A stretch of 64,000 nt of DNA from Paenibacillus sp. G2S3 (lineage in GTDB: Bacteria > Bacillota > Bacilli > Paenibacillales > Paenibacillaceae), in contig NZ_CP126095.1 in NCBI RefSeq assembly GCF_030123105.1, forward strand, positions 4,154,001-4,218,000, given 5' to 3'. Numbering within the stretch: the stretch's first letter is position 1; each line of letters opens with the position of its first letter. The notes beneath the pieces are model-generated. The model saw only the letters and a list, made by a program, of their open reading frames with translations. It was not told where the DNA came from and searched no databases. Shown one piece after another: positions 10,048 to 19,142 of this stretch. The position numbers and the translations under genes are program-made.

Positions 10048-10809
10048 TCAGGTGTTAAAACTAAGAAGTAGTGATTTAATGACTAAGTACCAGCCGTCTA
10101 CCAGTACAAAGAGCATTATTTTAAAAGGTAATGAAATCATGACTGGGGGAAGCATCATCATCCCCATGGCCATCAGCGTACTCGCCACAACAATATCAAT
10201 AATCAGAAATGGAATGAAAATTAAAAAACCCATTGTAAAAGCTTTTTTCAATTCTCCAATTGCGAAAGCAGGCACCATCACCGTCAGTGGAATATCACTG
10301 TATGTAGCCGGTTTAGCCGATCCCGTATAACCGGTATATTTCATAAATAACAAAAGGTCTTTAGAATTGGTCTGTTTAAACATAAACTCTTTCATCGGAT
10401 CAGCAGCTTTATCAAAAGCCTCAGTCTGTGTAATTGTCCCCTTCAAATACGGCTGTAATGCCGTTTCATTCACTTGCGCCAAAGTAGGCGACATAACGAA
10501 CAGGGTCAAAAATAGAGCAAGCCCTACCAGCACCTGATTCGGAGGCATGGACTGAGTACCAAGTGAGGTTCTAACAAAACCGAGCACGATTACAATTCTA
10601 GTAAAACTGGTCATAAGAACTAGAAACGCCGGAGCAATACTCAGAACCGTAACGAGAAGAAGAATTGATATGGAACTGGTACCACCACTTGAACCATCAT
10701 TACCGACCTGAATATTAACATTAGGTATAGGATCAGCATGTATCGGCCGCATCATAACTATACTAATGAACCCGAACAGCAGAATAGCAAGAATTAGCTT
10801 TTTTTTCAT
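10048..10809 (-). CDS. fliP: Flagellar export gate protein FliP
   Basis: FliP forms the core pentamer of the flagellar export gate. The 253-residue protein begins with a cleavable signal peptide ending near HADPIP. A short Gly/Ser linker and four membrane segments follow, with the family signatures FTRIVIVLGFVR and FLIIDIVVAS. The start overlaps the fliO stop by ATGA. Confidence 0.97.
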   Translation of the reverse strand: MKKKLILAILLFGFISIVMMRPIHADPIPNVNIQVGNDGSSGGTSSISILLLVTVLSIAPAFLVLMTSFTRIVIVLGFVRTSLGTQSMPPNQVLVGLALFLTLFVMSPTLAQVNETALQPYLKGTITQTEAFDKAADPMKEFMFKQTNSKDLLLFMKYTGYTGSAKPATYSDIPLTVMVPAFAIGELKKAFTMGFLIFIPFLIIDIVVASTLMAMGMMMLPPVMISLPFKIMLFVLVDGWYLVIKSLLLSFNT

Positions 10810-11333
10810 AAATTCCTCGACTCATCCTTAGTAGCATCATCCCGGAACAACTCTTCCATTTTCTCTTTACGCTCTGGTGCAGAACGAAGTTTGGATTGCA
10901 GTGTCTCGTAAAAAGATGATGTTTCACTAAGCTCGATTTCCTCTGATGGAACCTCCCCACGCAGCTTAACCTTAACCTTGGCAATAAGCGGTGCGAGAAA
11001 ATTATTCTGGTTAGAGGATTGATCCTCAAATGCTGCAATGATCAAAGCCACCTCATCTGGATCAGTGACTTTATCCAAGATGGATATGTTCTCACCAATC
11101 CCGATTAAGTAAAGGCTGCTTCCCAGTTCAATAACCTGCATCGACTTGTTAGGTCCTAACCCTACAGCACCAAGCGTCCGAATGGAGCGCCCGCTCATAA
11201 AGGTCTGATTACGACGTCCAAGAAAACGGATCAGCAGCACAATAAGTACAATGATTACCGCAAGGACAATAATAACGTTAAGCAAATTCAGCAGGGTGTT
11301 ATTGCTACCGAGCGGTTCTGAATTGACGGACAT
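10806..11333 (-). CDS. fliO: Flagellar biosynthesis protein FliO/FliZ
   Basis: FliO is a bitopic membrane protein that helps assemble the FliP ring. The 175 residues have one membrane helix (about 14-37), followed by the characteristic RTLGAVGLGPNKSMQVIELG segment and a charged, low-complexity cytoplasmic tail. In B. subtilis this position is named fliZ. It overlaps fliP by four bases. Confidence 0.9.
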   Translation of the reverse strand: MSVNSEPLGSNNTLLNLLNVIIVLAVIIVLIVLLIRFLGRRNQTFMSGRSIRTLGAVGLGPNKSMQVIELGSSLYLIGIGENISILDKVTDPDEVALIIAAFEDQSSNQNNFLAPLIAKVKVKLRGEVPSEEIELSETSSFYETLQSKLRSAPERKEKMEELFRDDATKDESRNL

Positions 11334-11342
11334 GTCTCTTTC

Positions 11343-11708
11343 CTACACACCCAACGTTTTGTTGATAGCTTCGATAACACGGTCTGCTTGGAAAGGCTTC
11401 ACAATAAAGTCTTTCGCTCCCGCTTGAATAGCATCGATAACCATAGCCTGCTGGCCCATGGCTGAACACATGATAACCTTAGCAGCCGGATCTACTTTCT
11501 TGATTTCTTTCAGGGCGGCGATTCCGTCCATCTCAGGCATAGTTATATCCATCGTGATGAGGTCCGGACGCAGTTCTTTAAATTTCTCTATAGCTTGAGA
11601 ACCGTCCTGAGCTTCGCCCACTACTTCAAATCCGTTTTTCGACAAAATGTCACGGATCATCATTCTCATAAATGCTGCATCGTCCACGATTAGAATTCGG
11701 TTAGCCAT
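11343..11708 (-). CDS. cheY: Chemotaxis response regulator CheY
   Basis: CheY carries phosphate from CheA to the flagellar switch; in Bacillus it also interacts with FliY. The start is the ATG at 11708 (MANRILIVDD), which has an AGGGAGG ribosome-binding site; an upstream extension into fliY has no such support. The single receiver domain is 121 residues. It has Asp54 (TMDITMP) as phospho-acceptor, Ser83 and Lys105. It follows fliY as in B. subtilis. Confidence 0.96.
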   Translation of the reverse strand: MANRILIVDDAAFMRMMIRDILSKNGFEVVGEAQDGSQAIEKFKELRPDLITMDITMPEMDGIAALKEIKKVDPAAKVIMCSAMGQQAMVIDAIQAGAKDFIVKPFQADRVIEAINKTLGV

Positions 11709-11734
11709 TTTTACAAAATCCTCCCTAAGTATGC

Positions 11735-13036
11735 TTATTGTAATTTCTGAATTCGGTCCCACTGGCTGACGATATCCGTAACGCGTACGCCGAAGTTTTC
11801 GTCGATAACTACGACTTCACCTTTGGCAATAAGCTTGTTGTTAACCAAAATATCTACAGGCTCACCGGCGAGCTTGTCCAGCTCAATGATCGAGCCTTGA
11901 GACATTTCTAAAATATCTTTAATCTGCTTCTGGGTCCTTCCTAATTCTACGGTTACTCTAAGCGGTATGTCCATCAATAAATTTAAATTATTTTCATCAA
12001 TATGACCAAACGCTCCACCGTTAAGGTTAGCAAATTGTACAGGCTGTACATTTACATTACGATTCGCTTCAGGACTAAGCGGTGGTGTCTGTCCATAAGG
12101 CATGCCTTGAGGCGGCATTCCGTAGGGTGGCATCCCTGGCATGCCATACGCCGGCATTCCTGCTGGAGGATAATAATATCCGCCTTCTGGCATCCCTGGA
12201 TAACCAGGCATCCCCTGTGGTGGGTATGGCGGAGGTGTTTCTCCTGCGGGCTGTGAAGGCGTCTGTTGCACTGGAGGAGCTGCAGGAGGCGTCTCTTGAG
12301 CTGGCTTAGCAGGAGTCTCTGTCGACGTAACTGCGGCCTCCTGCGCTGCAGGGCTTACATCACCCAGCAGCATTGTTACCATATCCTTAGCGAACTGGAC
12401 AGGCAAGAGCTGCATAATAGTAGAGTCTATTAAATCTCCTATCTTAAGTCGGAACGAAATACGAATTAAGGTTTCATCATTTGGTAAGCTGCCTACGCCT
12501 TCACCGCTGGACATATTCAGAATGTCGATACCCGGAGGCGAAATATTAACAAATCGATTGAATATAGTAGACATTGATGTGGCAGAAGAACCCATCATTT
12601 GGTTCATAGCTTCCTGCACAGCACTAATGTGAATTTCATTCAATTCTTCATCCTTAGGTTCGCCTTCCCCACCAAGCATTAAATCTGCGATGACCTGTGC
12701 ATCCCTAATCTTAATAACAAGTGAATTAATACCTTGGAATCCATCAACATATTCCACGTGTACAGCTACATGTGGTTTAGGAAAAGCGACTTCAAACTCC
12801 CCGCGTGTAATTATTGAAACTTGAGGGGTTGTAATATCGACCTTTTTCCCCAGTAAGGTGGAAAGAGCTGTCGCTGCACTACCGAACGTTATATTACCGA
12901 TCTCACCCAAAGCATCCTGTTCAAACGGTGTTAAATAGTCATTTACCGTTTTCTCTGAAGGCGCTAATGAGCCTTCCGCAGATTGTCTCAGAAGGGCGTC
13001 GATTTCTTCTTGGGATAAATAATCTTTACTCGTCAA
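11735..13036 (-). CDS. fliY: Flagellar switch phosphatase FliY (FliN-type), TTG start
   Basis: FliY is the Gram-positive C-ring protein that combines a CheC-type CheY-P phosphatase domain with a FliN/SpoA domain. The N-terminus carries the CheY-binding motif LSQEEIDALL, also seen in FliM. Two CheC-like repeats cover about 40-230, and the C-terminal SpoA domain covers the last 90 residues. Residues about 235-320 form a linker rich in Pro, Gly, Met and Tyr with repeated GMP units. The TTG at 13036 has AAGGAG nine bases upstream and overlaps the fliM stop by 11 bases. A more upstream TTG at 13060 is less likely. Confidence 0.95.
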   Translation of the reverse strand: MTSKDYLSQEEIDALLRQSAEGSLAPSEKTVNDYLTPFEQDALGEIGNITFGSAATALSTLLGKKVDITTPQVSIITRGEFEVAFPKPHVAVHVEYVDGFQGINSLVIKIRDAQVIADLMLGGEGEPKDEELNEIHISAVQEAMNQMMGSSATSMSTIFNRFVNISPPGIDILNMSSGEGVGSLPNDETLIRISFRLKIGDLIDSTIMQLLPVQFAKDMVTMLLGDVSPAAQEAAVTSTETPAKPAQETPPAAPPVQQTPSQPAGETPPPYPPQGMPGYPGMPEGGYYYPPAGMPAYGMPGMPPYGMPPQGMPYGQTPPLSPEANRNVNVQPVQFANLNGGAFGHIDENNLNLLMDIPLRVTVELGRTQKQIKDILEMSQGSIIELDKLAGEPVDILVNNKLIAKGEVVVIDENFGVRVTDIVSQWDRIQKLQ

Positions 13037-14024
13037 ATTCTTCAACTCCTTCACTGACAATCTCGTCTATTTGCACGGCTACCCGGTCTTTCACCATTCC
13101 AGGACTTCCGATGAACTTAAGTTTCTCCCCTACCTTAATCGAGAGTCCGGAATCTACATTCCTGTTAAGAGAGATCACGTCACCGACGCTAAGCCCAAGA
13201 AACTCAGATATAGATAAGCGCGATTCTCCAAGTTCAGCAACAATCGGTAGTTTCGCTTTATGAACTCTTGCTTTAATAGCTTCAAGTTCATCTGCATCCC
13301 GTGTCTTCTTCTCTGTTACAAACCATTGGTGAACAGATAGTCTAGACATTATTGGTTCCAGGACGACGTGCGGTATGCAAAGATTGATCATACCTGTTGT
13401 ATCTCCAATTTTGGTGCTTAACGAGATTAATGCAATGGTCTCATTGGGCGATACAATTTGCATGAACTGCGGATTCGTTTCGAGCGCTTCCATGCGCGGA
13501 TGGATATCCAGCACGGTCTTCCAAGCTTCCTGCAAGCTCTCAAAACATCTGCTGAAGATACGCTCCATGATCGTTGTTTCGATCTCAGTTAAGGCATTAA
13601 TTTTAGAAGGTGCTGTCCCAAAGCCTCCCAGCAATCTGTCCAGCATAGCGAAAGCGATGTTTGGATGAACTTCCATTACCATTCGACCTTCTAAAGGTTC
13701 AGCTTCAAAAATGTTCAGTATTGTCATTTTTGGAATGGAACGTATAAATTCATCATAAGGGAGCTGCTCTACTTGAACGACATTAATCTGCACGAAGGTG
13801 CGTAATTGGGCTGAAAAGTACGTTGTAAGATAGCGGGCGAAATTGTCATGTATCCTTGTAAGACTACGGATATGATCTTTAGAAAAGCGAACGGCCCGTT
13901 TAAAGTCATAAGATCGGATCTTCTTCTGAGTTTCTTCCTTTTTAAGTTCATCGGCATCCATCTCACCTGAAGAAAGTGCAGCAAGTAGAGCATCTATTTC
14001 GTTTTGTGATAGTACATCAACCAA
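13026..14024 (-). CDS. fliM: Flagellar switch protein FliM (TTG start)
   Basis: FliM is the C-ring switch component that binds CheY-P. The N-terminal LSQNEIDALLAALS motif is the CheY-P binding site. A CheC-like middle domain and a C-terminal SpoA domain follow. The start is taken as TTG at 14024 (MVDVLSQNEI). The run of G ending in GTGAT at 14030-14038 matches the anti-Shine-Dalgarno sequence and overlaps the alternative GTG at 14033, so that GTG is more likely part of the ribosome-binding site. The length is about 332 residues. Confidence 0.94.
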   Translation of the reverse strand: MVDVLSQNEIDALLAALSSGEMDADELKKEETQKKIRSYDFKRAVRFSKDHIRSLTRIHDNFARYLTTYFSAQLRTFVQINVVQVEQLPYDEFIRSIPKMTILNIFEAEPLEGRMVMEVHPNIAFAMLDRLLGGFGTAPSKINALTEIETTIMERIFSRCFESLQEAWKTVLDIHPRMEALETNPQFMQIVSPNETIALISLSTKIGDTTGMINLCIPHVVLEPIMSRLSVHQWFVTEKKTRDADELEAIKARVHKAKLPIVAELGESRLSISEFLGLSVGDVISLNRNVDSGLSIKVGEKLKFIGSPGMVKDRVAVQIDEIVSEGVEEFDE

Positions 14025-14063
14025 TTCAATCACCCCCCCATCAAAGAATTATCAGGCCTGAAG

Positions 14064-14531
14064 CTACATAGAAGCCAAAAGGTATTTGGTGACTTCGATC
14101 TGAGTGATTTTGCCTTCGGTCAATGTCTTATTGATCAGATTAACAAGTTTGCTGCTTAGCTGATCTTTGCCATTTGCTCCGTTAAGCTCCTCAGGTTTGG
14201 TATCTGCAAGCGTTTTGATAATTATCGGTTTGATTTTGATCTCTTTTATTTTTTCGAATGCTTCCTTTGATTTCGCAGAATTCAGTTGGAAGGCGAAATC
14301 TATTTGAACGATATAATCGGGATCAGCAAGATTTGTTTTGATATCTTTGATCTCTGCCGTTAATTCGACGATTTCATCTGCAGTTAAATGCTTGGTTTCC
14401 ACACTTTGAACCGCAGCATTTACATCATTCGTATCTTTCGGAAAGATCTTGTCCATTAATAAAAATGCGGCTATCACGATAAGTGTAATCGCAAGTAAAA
14501 TCGTAAGTAACCACGGCAGCATCTTCTTCAT
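14064..14531 (-). CDS. fliL: Flagellar basal body-associated protein FliL
   Basis: FliL is a single-pass membrane protein that surrounds the stators and supports torque. The 155 residues show a short cytoplasmic N-terminus, a membrane helix at about 5-27 and a periplasm-facing domain with the family's DQLSSKLVNLINKTL-like region near the C-terminus. The ATG overlaps the swrD stop (ATGA). Confidence 0.93.
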   Translation of the reverse strand: MKKMLPWLLTILLAITLIVIAAFLLMDKIFPKDTNDVNAAVQSVETKHLTADEIVELTAEIKDIKTNLADPDYIVQIDFAFQLNSAKSKEAFEKIKEIKIKPIIIKTLADTKPEELNGANGKDQLSSKLVNLINKTLTEGKITQIEVTKYLLASM

Positions 14532-14752
14532 GTTAGCTCCTCCATTGACTGGACTTTAATGGTGGCAGCATATGTGCCTATGTCCCTGTTATAATCCCGG
14601 ATCTTCGTAATAACTTCATCAGCTTTTTCAAGCACGATCAGTCTTTTTCCGGTTACTAGCGTAATATATGTATCCGGGCTTTCTTCTACCATTTCTACCA
14701 GTAGGGCATTGATCCACATCGGTGTTCCATTTAATCTCGTTACCGATATCAT
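14528..14752 (-). CDS. swrD: FlbD-family motility protein SwrD
   Basis: The 74-residue protein belongs to the FlbD family. The B. subtilis member SwrD (YlzI) raises flagellar motor power for swarming. The family signature VTRLNGTPMWINALLVEMVEE...ITLVTGKRLIV is visible. The ATG has an AGGAGG twelve bases upstream. This ribosome-binding site lies immediately after the U-run of a strong terminator hairpin, which may limit expression of swrD and everything downstream. Confidence 0.92.
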   Translation of the reverse strand: MISVTRLNGTPMWINALLVEMVEESPDTYITLVTGKRLIVLEKADEVITKIRDYNRDIGTYAATIKVQSMEELT

Positions 14753-14767
14753 AACAGGCCTCCTAAC

Positions 14768-14794
14768 AAAAATAGGGGGAGGGGTACCTCCCCC
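14768..14794 (-). terminator. Internal intrinsic terminator between flgE and swrD
   Basis: On the minus strand the stem GGGGGAGG / CCTCCCCC has a four-base loop and is followed at once by TATTTTTG. It is a compact, very GC-rich intrinsic terminator. It lies inside the fla/che operon, 47 bases after the flgE stop and just before the swrD ribosome-binding site. Confidence 0.75.
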
Positions 14795-14841
14795 ACGACT
14801 CCGCGTTAATCTTTAAAAAAGATATTAAATTATTGATAAAA

Positions 14842-15660
14842 TTAACGCTTCAGGTTAACAACTTCCTGCAGCACTTCATCAGAAGTCGTAATGATACGGG
14901 AGTTCGCTTGGAATCCACGTTGCGATACGATCATTTCTGTAAATTCATTCGTAAGATCCACATTGGACATTTCAAGTTGACCACTTATGATCGACCCTGT
15001 ACCATCTTCTGTATTATTCGCTGTAGTCGGAACAAGTTCGCCTTCTGCATTCGCATTAAGAGTCATACGGTACAGATTACCACCGATTTTCTCTAGACCA
15101 GAAGGATTAGTAACCTTGGCTACTCCGATCTGTACTCCTGCTTCAGTCGTTCCATCTGCCATGGTCTGAACTATCGTTCCATCATTGGAAATGGAGAATG
15201 CTGTTACATCACCACCTAGTTGAATCAGTCCACCTCCGGAATCTAGCACATGTAGTCCATCAGAAGTAACAAGATTACGCGCAGCATCTATGTGGAAATC
15301 TCCTGCACGAGTCAAGAAAGGTGTTTCTTGGTCTCCTGAAAGCTTCACCAGGAAAAAGCCATCTCCGTCAATACGCAAATCTGTCGGATTGTTAGTAGTT
15401 TGAGCACTTCCAGCTAAATGGAGTGTATCAATTGAAGCAATGCTTACACCCAGTCCGACTTGCTTAGCATTCACACCACCTGCGCCGTCGTCACTTTGAG
15501 CAGTTACACCAGAAACAGTTTGACTCATAATGTCCTTGAACATAACCCGTCCTGATTTAAAACCAATTGTATTGACATTGGCAATGTTATTACCGATTAC
15601 ATCAAGCTTAGTCTGAAAGCCTCTCATCCCCGAAACCCCTGAATACATAGATCTTAACAT
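14842..15660 (-). CDS. flgE: Flagellar hook protein FlgE (short FlgG-like form)
   Basis: This is the flagellar hook subunit. The 272 residues match the short Bacillus-type hook protein: an N-terminal rod/hook signature (SGVSGMRGFQTKLDVIGNNIANVNTIGFK), a flgE/F/G core domain (DLRIDGDGFFLV) and the C-terminal signature (EFTEMIVSQRGFQANSRIITTSDEVLQEVVNLKR is the family end). It lacks the extra surface domains of enterobacterial FlgE. Older annotations call such proteins FlgG, but the position after flgD supports hook. It has a GGGAGG ribosome-binding site. Confidence 0.9.
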   Translation of the reverse strand: MLRSMYSGVSGMRGFQTKLDVIGNNIANVNTIGFKSGRVMFKDIMSQTVSGVTAQSDDGAGGVNAKQVGLGVSIASIDTLHLAGSAQTTNNPTDLRIDGDGFFLVKLSGDQETPFLTRAGDFHIDAARNLVTSDGLHVLDSGGGLIQLGGDVTAFSISNDGTIVQTMADGTTEAGVQIGVAKVTNPSGLEKIGGNLYRMTLNANAEGELVPTTANNTEDGTGSIISGQLEMSNVDLTNEFTEMIVSQRGFQANSRIITTSDEVLQEVVNLKR

Positions 15661-15763
15661 TTGTGTTGTCCTCCCAGATTATAGAGTCCTAATAACTTAC
15701 TAAGTGAATGGGACCGCGTCAGTCGGTCAGCGGCCGCCTCGGCTTTCCGTTAGGACCAGCCGG

Positions 15764-16150
15764 TTATGAAATCACAATTGCACTATCAATTTGCGTAAAC
15801 ACGTTATCTTTAATCGAATTCCCATCCATAGCGGTTACAACCGTACGATTCGGGACACTTACGATAAATGCCAAGTCCTTCATTAATATCAAGGATTCTT
15901 TACTGCCTTTGGCAGCAGCTTTATCCACAGCAGAAGAAATCTGATCCAGTTGTCTGCTTCCAAGTTCAATTCCTCTTTGTTCAAGACGCTTAGCAGCATG
16001 ATTGCTGAATTTTAGTAGCTTCTGTTGCAGTACGCTCTCAAAGGTGGCTTCTCCAGTCACAGTCTGCTTCGGTATCGAAGATCGCTGTAACGTTGAGGAA
16101 TGTAGGGACGACGCAGGATACAGTTGGCCTATGGTCAGCCTGTCACTCAT
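15764..16150 (-). CDS. TIGR02530 family flagellar operon protein
   Basis: This 128-residue protein lies between flgD and flgE, where many Bacillales carry a conserved flagellar operon protein of unknown exact role. Family features are the FESVLQQKLLKFSNHAAKRLEQRGI helix and the C-terminal segment LAFIVSVPNRTVVTAMD. There is no signal peptide. The ATG overlaps the flgD stop by ATGA. A role in hook assembly is inferred from position only. Confidence 0.85.
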   Translation of the reverse strand: MSDRLTIGQLYPASSLHSSTLQRSSIPKQTVTGEATFESVLQQKLLKFSNHAAKRLEQRGIELGSRQLDQISSAVDKAAAKGSKESLILMKDLAFIVSVPNRTVVTAMDGNSIKDNVFTQIDSAIVIS

Positions 16151-16644
16151 ATTGTCGCCTCGCTTCCTCCGTTATTCTCCGGAGTATTACTATCTTCTGT
16201 ACCAGAACCATTCTCTGTTGTTGCGGGATTCTGAATTTGTGTAATATCGGTTAAAGCAATTCTGTCTTTCCCCACAACCGCATATTGAATCCCCTTGCTG
16301 ACAACGATTGATTCAACATTCCCTGTCTTAGGTAGATTTGTGGCGGTATCCGTCCATGTGATATCTTTACCAATCAAGCCGGATACTGAGCCAAGAGACT
16401 GATTCATTGATGTAAGCTGTGTAGAGATATTCATCAGCTGCTCAACAGATGTAAACTGTGCCATTTGAGCAATAAATTCTTTATCTTGCATCGGCTGCAT
16501 CGGATCTTGATTCTGCAGCTGGGTGATCAAAATCTTCAAAAACTGATCCTTACCCAATACGGAATTCCCTGTTGTTTTAGTAGATTCAGGAGTTGTATAA
16601 TTCCACTGGTCTTTGGTAGAAACAGGAGGAGTTGTTGTCGTCAT
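16147..16644 (-). CDS. flgD: Flagellar hook capping protein FlgD
   Basis: FlgD is the scaffold that caps the growing hook. The 165-residue protein has the typical N-terminal motif GKDQFLKILITQLQNQDPMQPMQDKEFIAQMAQFTSVEQL, followed by a small beta-rich domain. The C-terminus (about 140-165) is a Thr/Glu/Asn-rich tail, a shorter form than enterobacterial FlgD. It lies between fliK and the TIGR02530 gene. Confidence 0.94.
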   Translation of the reverse strand: MTTTTPPVSTKDQWNYTTPESTKTTGNSVLGKDQFLKILITQLQNQDPMQPMQDKEFIAQMAQFTSVEQLMNISTQLTSMNQSLGSVSGLIGKDITWTDTATNLPKTGNVESIVVSKGIQYAVVGKDRIALTDITQIQNPATTENGSGTEDSNTPENNGGSEATI

Positions 16645-16676
16645 AACCGTTCACCTCTCTTTCATTTGTGATAAGT

Positions 16677-18158
16677 TTAAGCTTTAGCAGAGAAGGAGTT
16701 CCCTTGATTCTCATCTTCTTGACCTGCGTTTGAAACCCAATCTTTCCATTCACCATTTAGCTCTGCGGCAAGAATGGCATCATTAGCTTCCTCACGTCTT
16801 TCTTTGGAGCGTCTTCCCTGCTGACCACTTCCAGAACCAGGTTGGCGTCCTTCTTGACCCCATTGTGAATTGAGGGGGGTATTATTTTGTGTGACTTCCA
16901 ATTTTTCTACTTGGAGGCCTTGAGACTGCAATGCCGCTCGAAGCTGGTTCATCTGCTGTTCCAACATATCCTTAGCTCCGGAATGTTCAGTCATAAACTG
17001 TGCAACCAGATGGCCGTTTTGCATAGTAATCTTAACATCTACTTGTCCGAGATTTTCTGGAAAGAGTGATATCGTAGCCTCAGCTACTCCGCCTTTTTGC
17101 ACAATCTCCAATTTACCTGTAATAAAACCGGTCATTTCCTGTGCAAACTGATGAACGGGTACAGGAGCTACTGGAACTTCAGCTTTCAACGGAGCAGTAA
17201 TCCCTCCCCTAAGAGCTAGTTGACCAGCAGTTACAACCTCATGATCTCCTTCTATGATAGTAGTTCCTGATGTGGAATCTTGAGCTGATTCTGACTGTTT
17301 CGTTTCTCCAGTTGCACTAGCTTTAATCAACGGAGCGTTCGTAAGCTCTGCTTCTGAGTCTTGAACAGCCCCTGAGGTCAAAGGTGAAGTTAGGACTACC
17401 TCATTTTTACTTACAGCAGCTTCTCCAGCACGGTTATTACTTAGATTTTGAATAGTCTTGTCCGTCGTATTTCCGTTGCTTTCAGCCACAACAGGTTGTT
17501 GTACAGATACACCAGAACTATCATTTAAACTGGAGATCTTTCCCTTCCCCTTATTAGCGTTAGCGGAGGTCTGTTCAAGTATTGCCGTAAAATTATTTAA
17601 CAGGCTTATCCCTTTACTAGCAGCTTCCTCGTTCCCACTGACTGCAGCTTCTTGAACCATAGTAACTAAACTTTGCAAATCATCTTGAACAGCAAATCGC
17701 AGCGTATCCGCATTCTGTGCTAACGGCGATAAGCTTCCTGCCGATTCGGCATCAGATGCAGCATCACCTTCAGTCGCTTGACCTCCTGATAGAAGAGCAG
17801 ATACCTGAAGAAGCCAAGCTTGCAAAGCTACCAGCATAGCAGGATCGCTATTGATGCTTTCATCCAGATTTTCGACATCAGCAGTTAGCTTCTCGATGAG
17901 ATCAGAATTCTGCGTGTCCTGTCCCCCTTGATCTTCACCAGTCGTCTGCACTTCTTTTAAAAGTCCTTGCAATAAAGATGCTAGATTTCCTAGTAACGGA
18001 TCAGTAGGTACCGATGTGGGGTTAGCTGTGTTTCCACCCATAGTTTGCACTAATGTCTGAGCGAAAGGTACAGCAGCTGTTGTGCCAGTAGAAGTCGATG
18101 AGCTACCACTTGCAGCTGTTGTATTTGCGCTCACAAGCGATTGAACAACTAAACTCAT
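16677..18158 (-). CDS. fliK: Flagellar hook-length control protein FliK
   Basis: FliK measures hook length and triggers the FlhB substrate switch. The ATG at 18158 is used because AAAGGAGGTG lies just upstream; a longer reading would translate the ribosome-binding site. The 493-residue protein has a long Ser/Thr/Ala/Gln-rich, probably disordered ruler region. A conserved C-terminal hook domain follows at about 345-430 (LFPENLGQVDVKITMQNGHLVAQFM). A second FliK-like gene, ylqG, is at 40573. Confidence 0.93.
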   Translation of the reverse strand: MSLVVQSLVSANTTAASGSSSTSTGTTAAVPFAQTLVQTMGGNTANPTSVPTDPLLGNLASLLQGLLKEVQTTGEDQGGQDTQNSDLIEKLTADVENLDESINSDPAMLVALQAWLLQVSALLSGGQATEGDAASDAESAGSLSPLAQNADTLRFAVQDDLQSLVTMVQEAAVSGNEEAASKGISLLNNFTAILEQTSANANKGKGKISSLNDSSGVSVQQPVVAESNGNTTDKTIQNLSNNRAGEAAVSKNEVVLTSPLTSGAVQDSEAELTNAPLIKASATGETKQSESAQDSTSGTTIIEGDHEVVTAGQLALRGGITAPLKAEVPVAPVPVHQFAQEMTGFITGKLEIVQKGGVAEATISLFPENLGQVDVKITMQNGHLVAQFMTEHSGAKDMLEQQMNQLRAALQSQGLQVEKLEVTQNNTPLNSQWGQEGRQPGSGSGQQGRRSKERREEANDAILAAELNGEWKDWVSNAGQEDENQGNSFSAKA

Positions 18159-18182
18159 ATTATTTTCACCTCCTTTCAATAT

Positions 18183-19124
18183 TTATTTAGCACCCATCAA
18201 ACGATTAACAATCTTCGCAGTTTGTGCACTATCATTTTTAGTCATTTCTCCCAAAATCGAAGAACGAACACTATCACTTACGGTATTCATAATCGTTACT
18301 ACTTTATCAGGGCTAATCTTGTACATTTCTCCTAGTAGAGAAGCTGCATTGGCAGGCGTCATTGAACTAAAGGTTTGGTTCAACTTTTCCTTATCCAGAT
18401 TCGTACTAGTTTTAGTAGTTTGAGTAGTGCCTGCTTCTTTTTTCAATCTAGATTGAAGAGCAGCAATAGCCATATCACTCGAAGAAGTAGTTTCTTTCAA
18501 CTTAATCGTGACATCTGCCGCTTTTTGAGGATCCATTTTTTCCAGAATCGCAGTTTTACTCGCTTTATTCATTACGCTGAATATCTGCACCATTTCTTCT
18601 GTAGTCAAATTCTCCATAATCGGTGCAGCTTTGGAAGCTTTCATGCCCGCGTACAGCTTCGCCAGATCAGAAACTTGCTTCTGATAAGGGTCTTCTGTTT
18701 CCTCCGTGCTTGCCTCAGCAGCTGCAGCAGCTTCCGTCTTCATTCCCTCAATTTGGGATTCCAGCGCCTGAACCTTGGTATCCTGAGCTGTTTTTTCGTC
18801 AGTTACCTTTTTCAAGTTCTCTTCCTGTTGAGCAAGCTGAGCTTTGAGCTCCTTAATCGTTGAGTTTGAGCTCACTTCCTGCTTTTTGCTTTCTTCCTTC
18901 GGTTTAGAAGGATCTGTTGGCGGATCAGGAACCCATTTTTCCAGAATCGGAATTTTATTCGCAACTTCAAGCACGTTATTACGAATGTCCATATTAAAAA
19001 GCGTCAACAGTACTCCAAGCAGTACTAGCGTGAAGATAATCGGTATCATTAGAAATAAGAACCGCTCAAATTTCCCCGCTGACCCTTCATTTTCAAGTTC
19101 CATGTCATTATCAATATTAGCCAC
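18183..19124 (-). CDS. ylxF: YlxF/MotE-type flagellar operon membrane protein (MgtE N-domain-like)
   Basis: This 313-residue protein has one membrane helix at about 23-45, a long coiled coil (about 75-140, Glu/Lys/Gln-rich) and two MgtE-N-like helical repeats. One repeat is MENLTTEEMVQIFSVMNKASKTAILEKMDPQKAADV, split here by description; the other is near the C-terminus. Proteins of this type lie between fliJ and fliK in Bacillales and are called YlxF or MotE. The helical repeats resemble the FliG-like fold. The GTG start at 19124 has GGGAGG nine bases upstream. The exact function is not established from sequence. Confidence 0.85.
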   Translation of the reverse strand: MANIDNDMELENEGSAGKFERFLFLMIPIIFTLVLLGVLLTLFNMDIRNNVLEVANKIPILEKWVPDPPTDPSKPKEESKKQEVSSNSTIKELKAQLAQQEENLKKVTDEKTAQDTKVQALESQIEGMKTEAAAAAEASTEETEDPYQKQVSDLAKLYAGMKASKAAPIMENLTTEEMVQIFSVMNKASKTAILEKMDPQKAADVTIKLKETTSSSDMAIAALQSRLKKEAGTTQTTKTSTNLDKEKLNQTFSSMTPANAASLLGEMYKISPDKVVTIMNTVSDSVRSSILGEMTKNDSAQTAKIVNRLMGAK

Positions 19125-19142
19125 TAGCGGAAACCTCCCGGG

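Noticed and set aside
11990..12330. Repeats in the fliY Pro/Gly/Met linker as a DNA repeat array
   Set aside because: The units vary in length and sequence; this is protein low complexity rather than a CRISPR or tandem DNA array.
15661..15763. TATAAT on the minus strand before flgE as an internal promoter
   Set aside because: No -35 match at a proper distance, and the hexamer almost abuts the ribosome-binding site.
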